In this document: in pieces, positions 50,066-59,800 of the stretch
Layout of the letters: every line of letters starts with the position of its first letter
Position numbering within the stretch: position 1 is the stretch's first letter
Assembly (NCBI RefSeq): GCF_004027225.2
Contig: NC_044279.2
Location: 46,276,744-46,340,743, forward strand
Source: Strigops habroptila
Lineage: Eukaryota; Chordata; Aves; Psittaciformes; Psittacidae
Length of the DNA: 64,000 nucleotides
Direction of reading: 5' to 3'
Translations under genes and position numbers: made by a program
Notes under the pieces: generated by a model
The model's database searches: none
Told to the model about the DNA's origin: nothing
The model's input: the letters and a program-made list of their open reading frames with translations, nothing else

Positions 50066-51315
50066 TCAATAGCCAAAAATAGTTATTTATTAATAATTTA
50101 AGGTTTTACATTCTTATAATAAATTCCATCTTAAAACTTTTACACCATGAATTAGACTCTCCCTTATTGGCAACCATGTGCAGGTTCACTGTGCGTACAC
50201 ACAGGTACAAATGCTCGCACATATTTCCAGTTTTATACAAAAAAGAAAAAAAAAAAAGACTCAAAATATTGCATTTGAGGTGAAGCTCCCTGAAGAATTT
50301 GTACAGAGGTAATGCACTGTTTAGCACATCTGAAAGTTTTAAAAAGTGATCAAAAAACTTTCGCATTCAAAGACAAACCTCCTCCCAGATGATGTATTTA
50401 CAAAAGGTAAGGCAAAAAAATTAATTTAATTTAAAATATATATTTATATCATGTGGAAACTACATCAAGAGCATGAGGAAAACAAACAAAATAAAAATCA
50501 CCACAAGGAAAAGAAAGATATATGAAAGAAGAGACTGTACTTGCTCACGAAACATGATTTGCAAACTTTTCACCATTGCCATTTCTCCCTCATGGAAAGC
50601 TTGCTTCATTTGAACAATAAAATCAAGCATGCTGCAAATATATTATTTGCAATGAAAAAAGAACAAAAAAAAAAAGCAGAACTTATGAAGAGAACAAAAA
50701 TACAGGTGTCCCTTGATTGATTTCTTGAATACATGTGAATTAAAAAGAAAAAAAACACCAAACCAAAAAAACCAAGAACAATTGCAAATCAATTTAGGAT
50801 TAAATATTTACATTGATCAAGTAGAATACTACCGAGCTTCCGGCAAACAAGTACTCCAAATACACTAAGCTGAAATCTCTTTCTTTGGCTCCTCTAAATT
50901 AAAACAAACAAACAAAAATAACCAGTCTTCACTGAAGACAAAGATGTGTGTCACAGATCCGAAAGGAGAGAGGGAAGCAGGACAGTCCCAGTCTCTAGAG
51001 AGCACGTGCTCAGCTTGTCCAGCCTTACCCTACCCCCCTGGAAGTCCTTGGACACAAGCCACTGCGCAAGCAGGGATGAGCACACTGCCCACCTGCCACC
51101 TGGTCACCACGGTCCTTCCCAGAAAGCTCACCATGTTCCCTCCCTTCGCAATAGCCGATTCCACACTGTGTAACCTTTCCTAGCCTGCTCTGGCAGCTGC
51201 TTTTTGATAGCAGAGGCCAGGAAAAGAGAAAGCTACATTTTCTTTATCACTGCCAAAGAGAGACCATTGAGGAGTGATCCCATGAAACGGACAGGAGAAG
51301 GGAGGTGGTGGGAGC
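50066..51315 (-). other. DUSP6: DUSP6 3' UTR
   Basis: AT-rich sequence from the stop codon to a poly(A) signal at 50086-50091, about 1.25 kb, close to the length known for DUSP6 in other vertebrates. It carries three AUUUA pentamers in the transcript sense (plus-strand TAAAT at 50120-50124, 50801-50805 and 50895-50899) and several U-rich runs. These fit the known short half-life of DUSP6 mRNA through AU-rich elements. The 3' boundary is inferred from the signal, not seen. Confidence 0.7.
50086..50091 (-). terminator. DUSP6: Probable DUSP6 polyadenylation signal
   Basis: AATAAA on the minus strand, the first canonical signal met after the stop codon. An ATTAAA at 50425-50430 could give a shorter UTR; further AATAAA hexamers lie at 49940-49945 and near 49896. 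Confidence 0.6.
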
Positions 51316-51623
51316 TCACGTGGACTGCAGGGAATCCACCTGGAAGACGTTCTGGTTGGAAGGGGTGGTGAAATACAGCTGCTGGTTCGGCACTCGATTG
51401 TCACAGGGGCTGCTCAGCCCCAGAGTCCGCTCAAAGTCCAGCAGCTGACCCATGAAGTTGAAGTTGGGGGAAATGTTGGACTTCTTCATCTTCACAATAT
51501 CGTAGGCATCGTTCATGGACAAGTTGAGCTTCTGCATGAGGTAGGCCACTGTCACTGTGACCGAGCGGCTGATCCCTGCTAAGCAATGCACCAGGACACC
51601 ACAGTTCTTTCCCCGTGCTTCAT
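51316..51623 (-). CDS. DUSP6: DUSP6 coding exon 3: catalytic site and C-terminus
   Basis: The exon has 308 bases from an acceptor reading GGTACAG to a TGA at 51316-51318. It holds the cysteine phosphatase signature [13 protein letters not shown] with nucleophilic Cys and phosphate-binding Arg, followed by the conserved [13 protein letters not shown] helix and the C-terminal QVDSLQST. Confidence 0.97.
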
Positions 51624-54440
51624 CTGTACCGAGACAAAGAGGCAGAGAAAGACACGTAAGACACGGAGTTGGTAACTGATCCCTCAACACAAGTTAGATT
51701 CGTATCAAATAGGAAGGAAGAACAGTTCTGATCCCAGTGGCCAGCAGTGCAACGTAAGAGTTAACTTCACCAGCTTAAAACCAGGACAAGGGGAGAATCC
51801 ACCTCCCTACGTATATGTACCCGTGTCCAAGAGCTGAGAAAACTAAGAATGAGACAAAGGGAGCAGGGTACGCAGCATGACACTGTTTTAAAATTAAGTC
51901 AGTTTTGAAAGACACGCTTTCTCCTGAAGATCTGCCTTAAATTCTTACAGTCCCGTTGCCCAAGCATGGAAATCCTGCAATATGTCACTGAATGCCTTTT
52001 ATACAGACCAGCAGACTGCAAAGGTCTATTAAATTATTCTCCAACTGTTGTGCAGCTAACAATGGAGGTATTCAGGCATTTTAAAAGAATGAGGGAAGTC
52101 ACAGGGGACAGCCCATTAGGAGGAACAGGATGTCAACATTGGTTGAAAATGGGTTCCTTTGTAATAGGAAATGCGCTACAATGCCTGGAGATTAGTTTCT
52201 TTGTGGCTTCCAGCCCACATTTCTTCCTGCTGGGCTCAGATTACCTACATTCTCCACTATTACCGGTATCATTCAACCGGATTACAGCACAGCTTCTCAA
52301 CAGCTAATGCGATGCCCACCCACCGCACCCCGATGGGGTGATCATAGTCCTCCCCGAAACGAAGGAGAGTCCAGATTTTAAGCAGAACTCCTTGAGCCCA
52401 AGGGGACGTGTTTCCAAAGCTGACGGATAATGTCTAAGGGCTGGCTAACCCAGGCACCGAGCCCGAGAGGTATATCATTATTACTGCGAGATTTAATTAA
52501 AGCTCTGACTATACATTTGCCAGGGATACCGCTTATGAATAACTTGCATTTAAAAGCTAAACTTAGCTTTCCAGATCGTTTCTTTTTATTATACTGCTTT
52601 TCAGTAACCTCAAGAGAAAAAAGAACAAGGACGAATAAGCCATCCAAGCCTGGACTCATTTACCTCCCCTCCCCATCAGGAAGGGATTTAAAAAGATCCC
52701 CCATCCTGCACTTTGCTCAGTCCCCAGCTCCGACACAAACGGCTCAGGCAGGAATCCCGCAGCCAGCCAAACCAGGGATGCATTTGCAACCTGCAAACAT
52801 CGCTTACAATTCACAGGGGCTCCTCAATCACCCCTCAAGCAGCTCCCACCTGGCCCTCAACTTAAACCGGCTTTAAAAGCAGAGAGCAGGGCATCCTCTA
52901 GAAAGGCTGCTACGGCTTCTCGCCCAAAATCTCCCGAATTCTGCCAAAGAAATTGAGTTCTGCTGCTTGACAGATAGCTGTTAGCAAACAACCGGGTCTC
53001 ACCTATAAAGGAGATGGCCTCAGGAAAGAACTGAGACAGATTTTGGCTCCAGTGGTCAGAGATGGGGATCTGCTTGTACTTGAATTCGCCGGCGTTTTCA
53101 AAGAGATTAGGCAGGTTGGGGGTAACATTCAAGATGTATTTAATGCCAAACTCTTCTAAAACGTCCAGATTAGTGGAGTCCTTGGCACAGCCTAAGTAGA
53201 GGTAGGGTAAAATCTCCACCGGGAAGGAAGGCTGGTTGTTGGAGAGAGGGCTGCCATCGGAGTCGGTGGCACTGTTGGGGTCTCTGTCAATGTCAGACTC
53301 GATGTCTGATGAGGAATCGGAGCTGATTCGGAGGCCTCCCAAGCCCAGGACTGGCAAAGGAGGAGAGCTGCTGCTACACGAACTGTCTAGGTTAGTTTCG
53401 CAGTGCAGGGCAAACTCGGCCTGGAACTTGCTGAAACCACCTAAAGAGAAAAGCAAAGCGGGCGGGGACGGAAACATGCAACATGATAGAAGATGGCAAG
53501 CCGACTTGCTTCCCTGGTACAGTCTGCACAAGGGCATCTGCTTCCCACCCTCTCGAGCCCCGGGAAAAAAAAAAAGAAAACAAGTATGTCACACTCTCAC
53601 GCAGACGGACTAACCTAAAGACGGTTTAAGAAAACCGCGCGCTGCGGCTCAGCACATTCAGGATTAAAGCTCTGTGCCGCTTCGCCCTGCGGGGACCCTG
53701 AGAGATGTCTCGGCAGCGATTCCTCCTGCCCTCCGTGGCTCATGCCGAGACCCCCGTTACCCCTGTCGTCCCCCCTGGATTCCAGTCCCCGAGGGTCCTT
53801 TAAACAAAGCGAGAATAGGGATGCTGGGGTGGGTGCGGGAACGGGCAAGGGGAAAAGGCCCAGAGTGTCAGTGTGCAATGGCTGGGGGACGCTGCGGCTC
53901 CCCACCGCTACCACCATTCCCCGGGCACAGCCGCACCACCGCGTCGCGGGGCTCGCTTCCTGCCATCCACAGCCCCAGACAAGCAGGCAGGGAAGCAAGC
54001 AGGGATCTCTCCCCCAACCCCGGGCGGCTCTTCTCACCTTCCAGATAAAACGCCTTGCAGCCCTCGTCTTTGAGGCGCTTGAGGAGAAGCCCCAGCACGG
54101 ACTCGCCGCCCGTGTTCTCGTTCCAGTCGCGGCTGTGCTCGTCGTACAGCACCACCGTGTCCGTGCCGCACCGGCGGGCGAAGCGCTCCCGGTCGTCCTC
54201 GCTGCTGGCGACAAGGGAGCGCAGGGGCAAGTTGCCCTTCTGCAGCCGCCGCAGCATGATGCCGGGGATGGCCACGTTGATGGCCGACTCGATGTGGGAC
54301 GACTCGTACAACTCCTGCGGCCGGCAGTCCATCAGCAGCAGCCGGTCGTTGCCCATCTCCAGCTGCTCGTTCAGCCACGCCACGGATTTACTAATCGCCA
54401 TTTCCGACGCGAAAGTGACGGGTCTGAACGTATCTAGCAT
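51316..54440 (-). CDS. DUSP6: DUSP6 (MKP-3), ERK-specific dual-specificity phosphatase
   Basis: Three coding exons (54440-54038, 53440-53003, 51623-51316) join in frame to 382 codons, against 381 in human. All introns have GT...AG ends: intron 1 is 597 bp and intron 2 is 1379 bp. The protein removes phosphate from Thr and Tyr of ERK1/2 in the cytoplasm, closing a feedback loop on FGF/receptor tyrosine kinase signalling. A rhodanese-like ERK-binding domain is followed by a Ser-rich linker and the phosphatase domain with HCLAGISR. Conservation with vertebrate DUSP6 is near complete outside a few residues, and no stop or frameshift is seen. The start is the ATG opening MLDTFRPV, equivalent to the human start. 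DUSP7 and DUSP9 are the closest relatives but differ in the linker. Confidence 0.98.
51624..53002 (-). other. DUSP6: DUSP6 intron 2
   Basis: A 1379-bp intron with GT-AG ends. A 148-codon plus-strand frame at 52430-52876 lies mostly within it and has no recognisable domain. No RNA gene was recognised. Confidence 0.85.
53003..53440 (-). CDS. DUSP6: DUSP6 coding exon 2: linker and first half of phosphatase
   Basis: The exon has 438 bases, beginning after a CTTTAG acceptor and ending at GGTGAG within the codon for the aspartate of FIDEARG. It encodes the Ser-rich regulatory linker ([30 protein letters not shown]), whose serines are known targets of ERK and casein kinase in the family, then [17 protein letters not shown] and the general acid loop ([11 protein letters not shown]). 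Confidence 0.97.
53441..54037 (-). other. DUSP6: DUSP6 intron 1
   Basis: A 597-bp intron with GT-AG ends. In other vertebrates this short intron is conserved and holds part of the ERK-responsive control region; I did not identify specific sites here. Confidence 0.85.
54038..54440 (-). CDS. DUSP6: DUSP6 coding exon 1: rhodanese-like/ERK-binding domain
   Basis: The exon has 403 coding bases, ending at a GGTGAG donor after the G of a split glycine codon. It contains the CH2/rhodanese-like fold ([17 protein letters not shown]) and the kinase interaction motif with paired arginines ([16 protein letters not shown]) that docks on ERK2. Just after it, the SEDDRERF segment is one residue longer than in human, which accounts for the total of 382. 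It lies within the CpG island. Confidence 0.97.
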
Positions 54441-54488
54441 GAGGAAGGACGTGGGGAGCGGAGCGTGCTCTGGAAGCGCCCCTCGCTC

Positions 54489-54500
54489 TCACAGAGGCAT
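54489..54500 (-). promoter_or_regulatory. Minimal upstream reading frame before DUSP6
   Basis: On the minus strand ATG-CCT-CTG-TGA stands 48 bases before the DUSP6 ATG. Its context is weak (C at -3 and +4). It would lie in the 5' UTR if transcription starts further upstream, which is very likely. Confidence 0.55.
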
Positions 54501-54913
54501 GCGGCTGGCTCGGCGGGCGGGCTGCACCCCTCCAACTCCGCACAACTTATCTCCCTCCGCCCCAGGAAAATGAATCACGCAGTCCCCCCCGCGCCGGGCG
54601 GCGGCGGAGTCACGGCGAGGGAGAAGCAGCCCCGGCGTGTAAGTGTGTGCGAGTGAGTGTGAGCCTGCGGGCGCGCAGCCTGCCCGCTCTCCTCTCTGCT
54701 TTTTTTGTCAATGAATCCCTGAATGAACCTGCCTAATCGCCGCTGCAGCCCGAGCCCTTGGGCTTTTCCTCCGCCGCGAGTGAATGAAATCCAATTAACG
54801 TGCCGCCGAGCGGGGCTGCCCCGCTCAGCGCGGAATCACCGCGGCGGTGCCGGTGCTGCCGGTGCCCGCACCCCCCGCGGTGCCCCTCGGCCGCGTCCCG
54901 GGGCCCGGCGGCT

Positions 54914-54952
54914 CCTCAATGGATACAACCGCGGGACGCCTCAATGGATACA
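54914..54952. repeat. Duplicated 14-bp promoter motif
   Basis: CCTCAATGGATACA occurs exactly at 54914-54927 and 54939-54952, 25 bases apart, in otherwise GC-rich sequence. A CCAAT box (AGCCAATGG) lies just beyond, near 54963-54972. The pair sits about 480-510 bases upstream of the DUSP6 ATG. Confidence 0.85.
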
Positions 54953-55061
54953 TTCTCCGGCGCAGCCAATGGGGGCGCGCGGAAGGGGCTGTTGCCGCGG
55001 CGACGGGCCGGCTGGAACAGGTTGTGTTGATGAATCGTTAATGAGTTTGTCATTCACAAAA

Positions 55062-55087
55062 ACGGAAAGGAATTTCCGCTCCGGATA
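55062..55087. promoter_or_regulatory. ETS-type GGAA cluster upstream of DUSP6
   Basis: Three GGAA cores lie within about 16 bases: ACGGAAA at 55062-55068, AGGAAT at 55068-55073, and on the minus strand AGCGGAAATT at 55071-55080; CCGGAT follows. DUSP6 is a known ERK-ETS target, so this is a plausible response element. Function is inferred from motif and position. Confidence 0.5.
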
Positions 55088-55170
55088 AGCCGAGTGCAAA
55101 CAAGCGGCAGCCGCGCCGCGGCCGCCGGGGGCAGGTGAGGGGGCGCGGCCCGGCCCCCCCCAACATCGCT

Positions 55171-55227
55171 CCCCCCCCCCCCCCCTTCCTTCTCCTCCTC
55201 CTCCTCCTCCTCCTCCCCCTCCTCCCC
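55171..55227. repeat. C15 run and CTC repeat (G-rich on the gene strand)
   Basis: Fifteen C residues (55171-55185) are followed by TTCCTT and about nine CTC triplets to 55227. On the DUSP6 strand this is a nearly pure GGA/G15 purine tract about 730 bases upstream of the ATG, able in principle to form G-quadruplex or triplex DNA. The length may be misassembled. Confidence 0.85.
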
Positions 55228-56250
55228 GCTGGCGCTGGCACAGGCACAGGCACCGGCGGAACAAAAGGCACCTTTTCACCCTTTTCCTTCCCTCCATGTT
55301 TTCTCTCCCTAAATCTGGTGCCCGGCGGGGGCCGGCCGCGTTCTCCTCCCCGCCTCCAGTTCCTTAGAGCGGGTCGCAGCTCGGCTTTTCATGAGGGCTC
55401 TCCAGGAATCCCGTTTTTAGGGAGGCCGAGCAGCCTCTGTCCTCAGCTGATCTCTACGCGGGTGAAGGGTAAACCCCGAGCTAATATCTTCCTAAGCGGC
55501 CCGGCTTTACCCGCTGCACCAAGCGCAGCGAGGGTGCCGGCGCCGCCTCAGGGACAGCCTACAGGCACCATTAAAGCCCGGGCGGGCCACCCCAAAAACG
55601 TGACAAGGGAAAGCGGCGCTACCCTCCAGGTAGCGGTAACTGAACCGCGCTCGCCCGGCTGCACCGCGGAGCGGCCGCCACCGCGGAGCTCGCAGCCCCC
55701 CCGGCGGCGCGGGGAGCGGCCCGGCCCGGCGGGGCCTCTCGCACCTGGCGGCCCCGGCCGCCGCACCGGCTCCCCCCGCGGGCGGCCTGCGGGTGCGGCC
55801 CCGCCGCCGCCGTCCAGCGCTTCTCCCCGGCCCCGGCAGGGCGGAAGGGCACTGCGGTCCCCGCGGTCCCCGCGCACCGGGAGGCGAAAGGCGAGGCTGC
55901 GGGGCCCGGCGGAGCGGCGCCGGAGGAACAGGGGCCACGGGGGACCGGGCGGAGCGGCGCCGGTGGAGCGGGGCCGGAGGCTGAGCCGGGCGGGGTTGTT
56001 CCCAGGTGCGGGTTAGCAAATAATAGGCGAAAAGCAAGAACGCAAATAAATCGGAAGCAGCATGGCCTAAGTGCTAATCCCGTTGCCAACCTCTCCTGGG
56101 GAGTAAAATTCTTCAGAAGAGGCTAATCTCGTTTACGCTGCTGCTGTGCTTCGGGCTCGTTATTTTTAACCCCAGTTGAAGAAGGTTCCTTAGGTAGCAA
56201 TGGGCTGGAGAGCGTTGACCCTGGGAACACATAGTGGCATGGACAGTCCA

Positions 56251-56272
56251 GTGTTTTCTGCACAGAAAACAC
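56251..56272. repeat. 10-bp inverted repeat, 2-nt spacer
   Basis: GTGTTTTCTG at 56251-56260 and its reverse complement at 56263-56272 are separated by CA. The near-palindrome could bind a dimeric factor. Confidence 0.9.
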
Positions 56273-56875
56273 CTGTGATGTTAATTAAAGTTGGCACATC
56301 AGTCGCTGCAGTTTCAAGCCAGGCTGACGCCCAGATGGCATTATCAACGCCCTCCCCAGCAGGGACTTTGAGAGGACCCCTGCTTGCTACGTTTTTCAAA
56401 GACTTGAAAGCGGACTGAGTATTACACAAAATTTGCCCTGCCCCTAAATAGGGGGATTTGGCCAGGCCGATGTGCGACTCGCTGAACACGCAGCATGTAC
56501 GTTGTCCCAGTGCTCCGTAAAACAAACTGTCTAAGCCAGCTTGCCACCATGGTCCTGCTCTCTCTCAAAGAGTTTCCAGGCTGTTCTCATCAGGTGCTTC
56601 ACTCACTGTTCTGCTCTGTGTACCCAGGGTATGGAGTTTAAATGTTCAGAGCAGTGACAGATCAAAGCAGGAACCTTTGATTTTTATTTATTTATTTGTT
56701 GGTATTTTCCCCTGCCTCTGCTGTATTTAAGTGTTTTAGTTTCACTTAAGTCAGGGCTCAGGCAAGACAGCAAATTCTTTGGGACTGGGACTGTTGGTTG
56801 CTCTGCATTACTATGACAAATAGCACAGTCCTGGTAAAATGAATAATCAGGTCATAATTTAAGAACTATTCTTCT

Positions 56876-56891
56876 CCCCCCCCCCCCCCCC
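56876..56891. repeat. C16 homopolymer
   Basis: Sixteen consecutive C residues on the plus strand. Confidence 0.95.
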
Positions 56892-59800
56892 AATTGGCAC
56901 CATGTTTATTATTTGTCCTTCCCAAGTGTACCAGATCAACCTTTCTTCAAATTTTACAAACTAATGTAACCCAAACCTCAGCCTTACTAATCACGGATTT
57001 CAGGCTTCTGTAATGAAAGTTCTGCAAACAGAAGTTCTGCAAAGTGTGAGCAACTGAAATAGAAATTCTCAAACTGCCTCAGCTGTAGTTATCTCTCAAG
57101 GTGTAGTAGAATGTGATGCTTGTCTTAAATCCATCTCAAACATTTCTTACTACTCATTTATTGCAATAATAAACTCTATTTTCTCAGTTAACCTTCAACA
57201 GGAGTGACAGCCAGAAGAGTTCTCAAATGACCAGTTGTCACCGAAGGGGTCAACTTAGAAACAAGCAGAAGGAGTCATATTAAACTATAGTGAATGAGAC
57301 CTGAAAGTTAAAGACAGGGACCATTTCAGTATAACATTGTGACAATTGCCAGCAAGCTTGACACAATGATAAATACAATTTGGTCCTTGTAATCCATGTT
57401 ATTATTAACACGTTTTTTTGAGGTTACATTGTATTTTCATTGCATGTAAAAAATGAAAATGCACACAAAGCCATCAGCACATTGCAGAGTTAGGATTCAA
57501 AGAAAGCAGAACAAGCCCCAAATTATGTCTATCACACTTCCATGTTCATATAAGGTAAACTTGCCTGACCCTGATGGCTAAAATATTTTGGGAAGAAAAT
57601 ATGTTCTGATTATCATCTTCAGGGCATCTTCGGTGACGTTTTACGGCAGTGGTTTAAAATAAAAATCTTAGTCATTCAGCGTTTTAACAAAAGCTACATG
57701 TTATGCAAGCGGTTTATCAAACCCACTGAGATACCTGCCTAGTAGTAATGCAACAATAAATAATGGTAGCATTTAAACAGATTTTTATCATTAGTCCTGT
57801 CAGATCTGGTCGAAATGTTATGAGCATTAAGGTTAAGTGTATGAAGGCAATAAAATGTTAGACAAAGCACACTCAAGAGGGTTGTATTTCCCAAGTGGAG
57901 CTAGGGGCAGAGACATGTAACGTTGATGGCTATAGTCAGCTCATTGCATAGCTGCAGTCTGAGGATGGCCTTTGGCGAGCTGGGAGCCAAGCAGGAGATT
58001 TTGCACTCACTGCAGCAGAGCTAAACAAGTAAAATACAAATGACACCTTCTGAATTTGTAGTAGTACCTCCCTTAGCATGCATCAGCTGAAGAACTCCAA
58101 AGGAGAATAAAAACTACTGGCACATTGTTATCTTTGTGTTTGCATGCAAGTATGCACTCACTTTTCTGCTCTCCATCTGAACCACGTTGTCCTGTCAGTC
58201 ACTGAGGGATGCAGGAGTGGATTCAGTTAACCACACTACCATTTGATGCTTTGTCAGAGACTAAATATACAACCCAAGCCTCACCAGGAGGCCACTTATC
58301 ATTCGACTTCCAGAAGTTTTTATAGTACCGAGGCTGTAAGAGGAGCCTATTCCTGTTAAGTATGATCCCCTCATTCATCCAGTCACTGGCAGAGTTAGCT
58401 TTTGAACCCTGAAATGTTTATTTCTGGGTGGGTTTGATTTATTTTGTTTTGGTTTTATACTTCCCTGGCTGTGAATGAAACCTCTTCAGCCCAGCTCAAA
58501 GCTTATTCATCACAAAAAGCCTATTTGCTGGCTTTTGGGCCATAAGCCTTTTGCTCATTCTTAGCATGTGTAGAGGCCCAAATAGATCTCCATGAGTGCT
58601 CGTAATCTGGGCTTGTCTTGGCCTGAGATGTAGACACAGAGGACAAAAGCCTTGCATGGACTATGGAGATTAGAGCTCAGTGTTACTTTGCCCAATTCCT
58701 TCACGTCTCTCCCTGTAATAGAAGCCCTGGCCCTGAATTAGGCAGACAGGCTATCTACATAGCGTAATGGGAGAGAGATGTACCAAAAAGACAGGTATCT
58801 ATGACGTTTTGAAACCAGGCCAACTGGGCCACTGTGAGGTGCTGCACAGCCTGCGATACTGAGCCAGCAGTGCAGAGGCATCCTCAAGAGGCTAAGTACT
58901 GATGAACTTTCTTCTTGTATTAGACATAAGGAATGGGAAAGTTTTTTCTTTAGACAAGTGTTTTGTTCCTCTAAAGATACAGGTTCATGCCTCTCTTCTA
59001 CTTGATATGGAGCAGAATTTGATAGGAGTCTGTCTTTCTCATAGAAAGACAGGGCCTAAAATAGGAAAGGTTTTTCTGCTTCTTTGGTCAAACCTTTCCC
59101 ACATTGCATCAATTAATATTTAGGAAAGTGGGGACTCCAGCCTTGGTTTTCCACATCCCACTGATGACCTGAATCAAAGGGGAGAGACACCTTCTGCCTC
59201 TGCACTGTTTAACGTCAGACCAGTGCAGTACACTCTGGGATTGCCTACTGGAGAAGACCAAAGAGCATGAAACATGCTGGCATCAGGATTTTGGTTGAGA
59301 TGTCAACTCAACTCTGGAAATGCAAGAGCTTGGGTAATGTAGTGAAGACAGGTTTCTCCACTGACAGGTCACAGCTGGGCATGAATTTTGAGGATCCTGA
59401 CTGTCAACTTCACACCAGCAGATGGCTGTGATTCAGCTAGGCAGTCATCCAGGTTTAGATATCAGAAATTAGATGTTCACGTTTTAGCTAGTGATTTCTC
59501 CTAATACTCACTTTCGGGGGGTCTTCAGAGAATACAAACTACACTCTGGAGCAGCTCAGTTCCCTGCAAGTCTCTAAATGGTGTCTAGTGTAACCAGCCC
59601 TTACTTTTAGGTTCTTACCTGACAGTCTGTGATTCTCACAGGTTCTCTCTCTAGGTTTATCAGTATGTCCCTCTCACAGTTCCTTTTAATTTCAGTAAGT
59701 GAGAATTAATAGTCACTCCGTGTTGGTTTGTGTGAATAATCTATTTGAAAATAGAAATACACAAATCATCCTAGACCAAACTGGCCGCAGAGTACAGTGC

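Larger units (their letters stand above)
53930..56000. promoter_or_regulatory. DUSP6: CpG island over the DUSP6 promoter and exon 1
   Basis: CpG dinucleotides and G+C content rise sharply from the end of intron 1 through exon 1 and about 1.5 kb upstream, against an AT-rich background on both sides. No TATA box was found upstream of the ATG on the minus strand, as expected for a CpG-island promoter. The start site cannot be placed from sequence alone. Long plus-strand open frames here (for example 55135-56016) are products of base composition. Confidence 0.85.

Noticed and set aside
52430..52876. 148-codon plus-strand open frame in DUSP6 intron 2
   Set aside because: Mostly intronic antisense sequence with no domain.
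53742..54437. 231-codon plus-strand open frame antisense to DUSP6 exon 1
   Set aside because: It is the antisense shadow of the conserved exon in high GC sequence.
55135..56016. 293-codon plus-strand open frame upstream of DUSP6
   Set aside because: Composition is GC-rich with Pro/Arg/Gly/Leu runs from CTC and CCG repeats; all frames are open here, so it is a composition effect.
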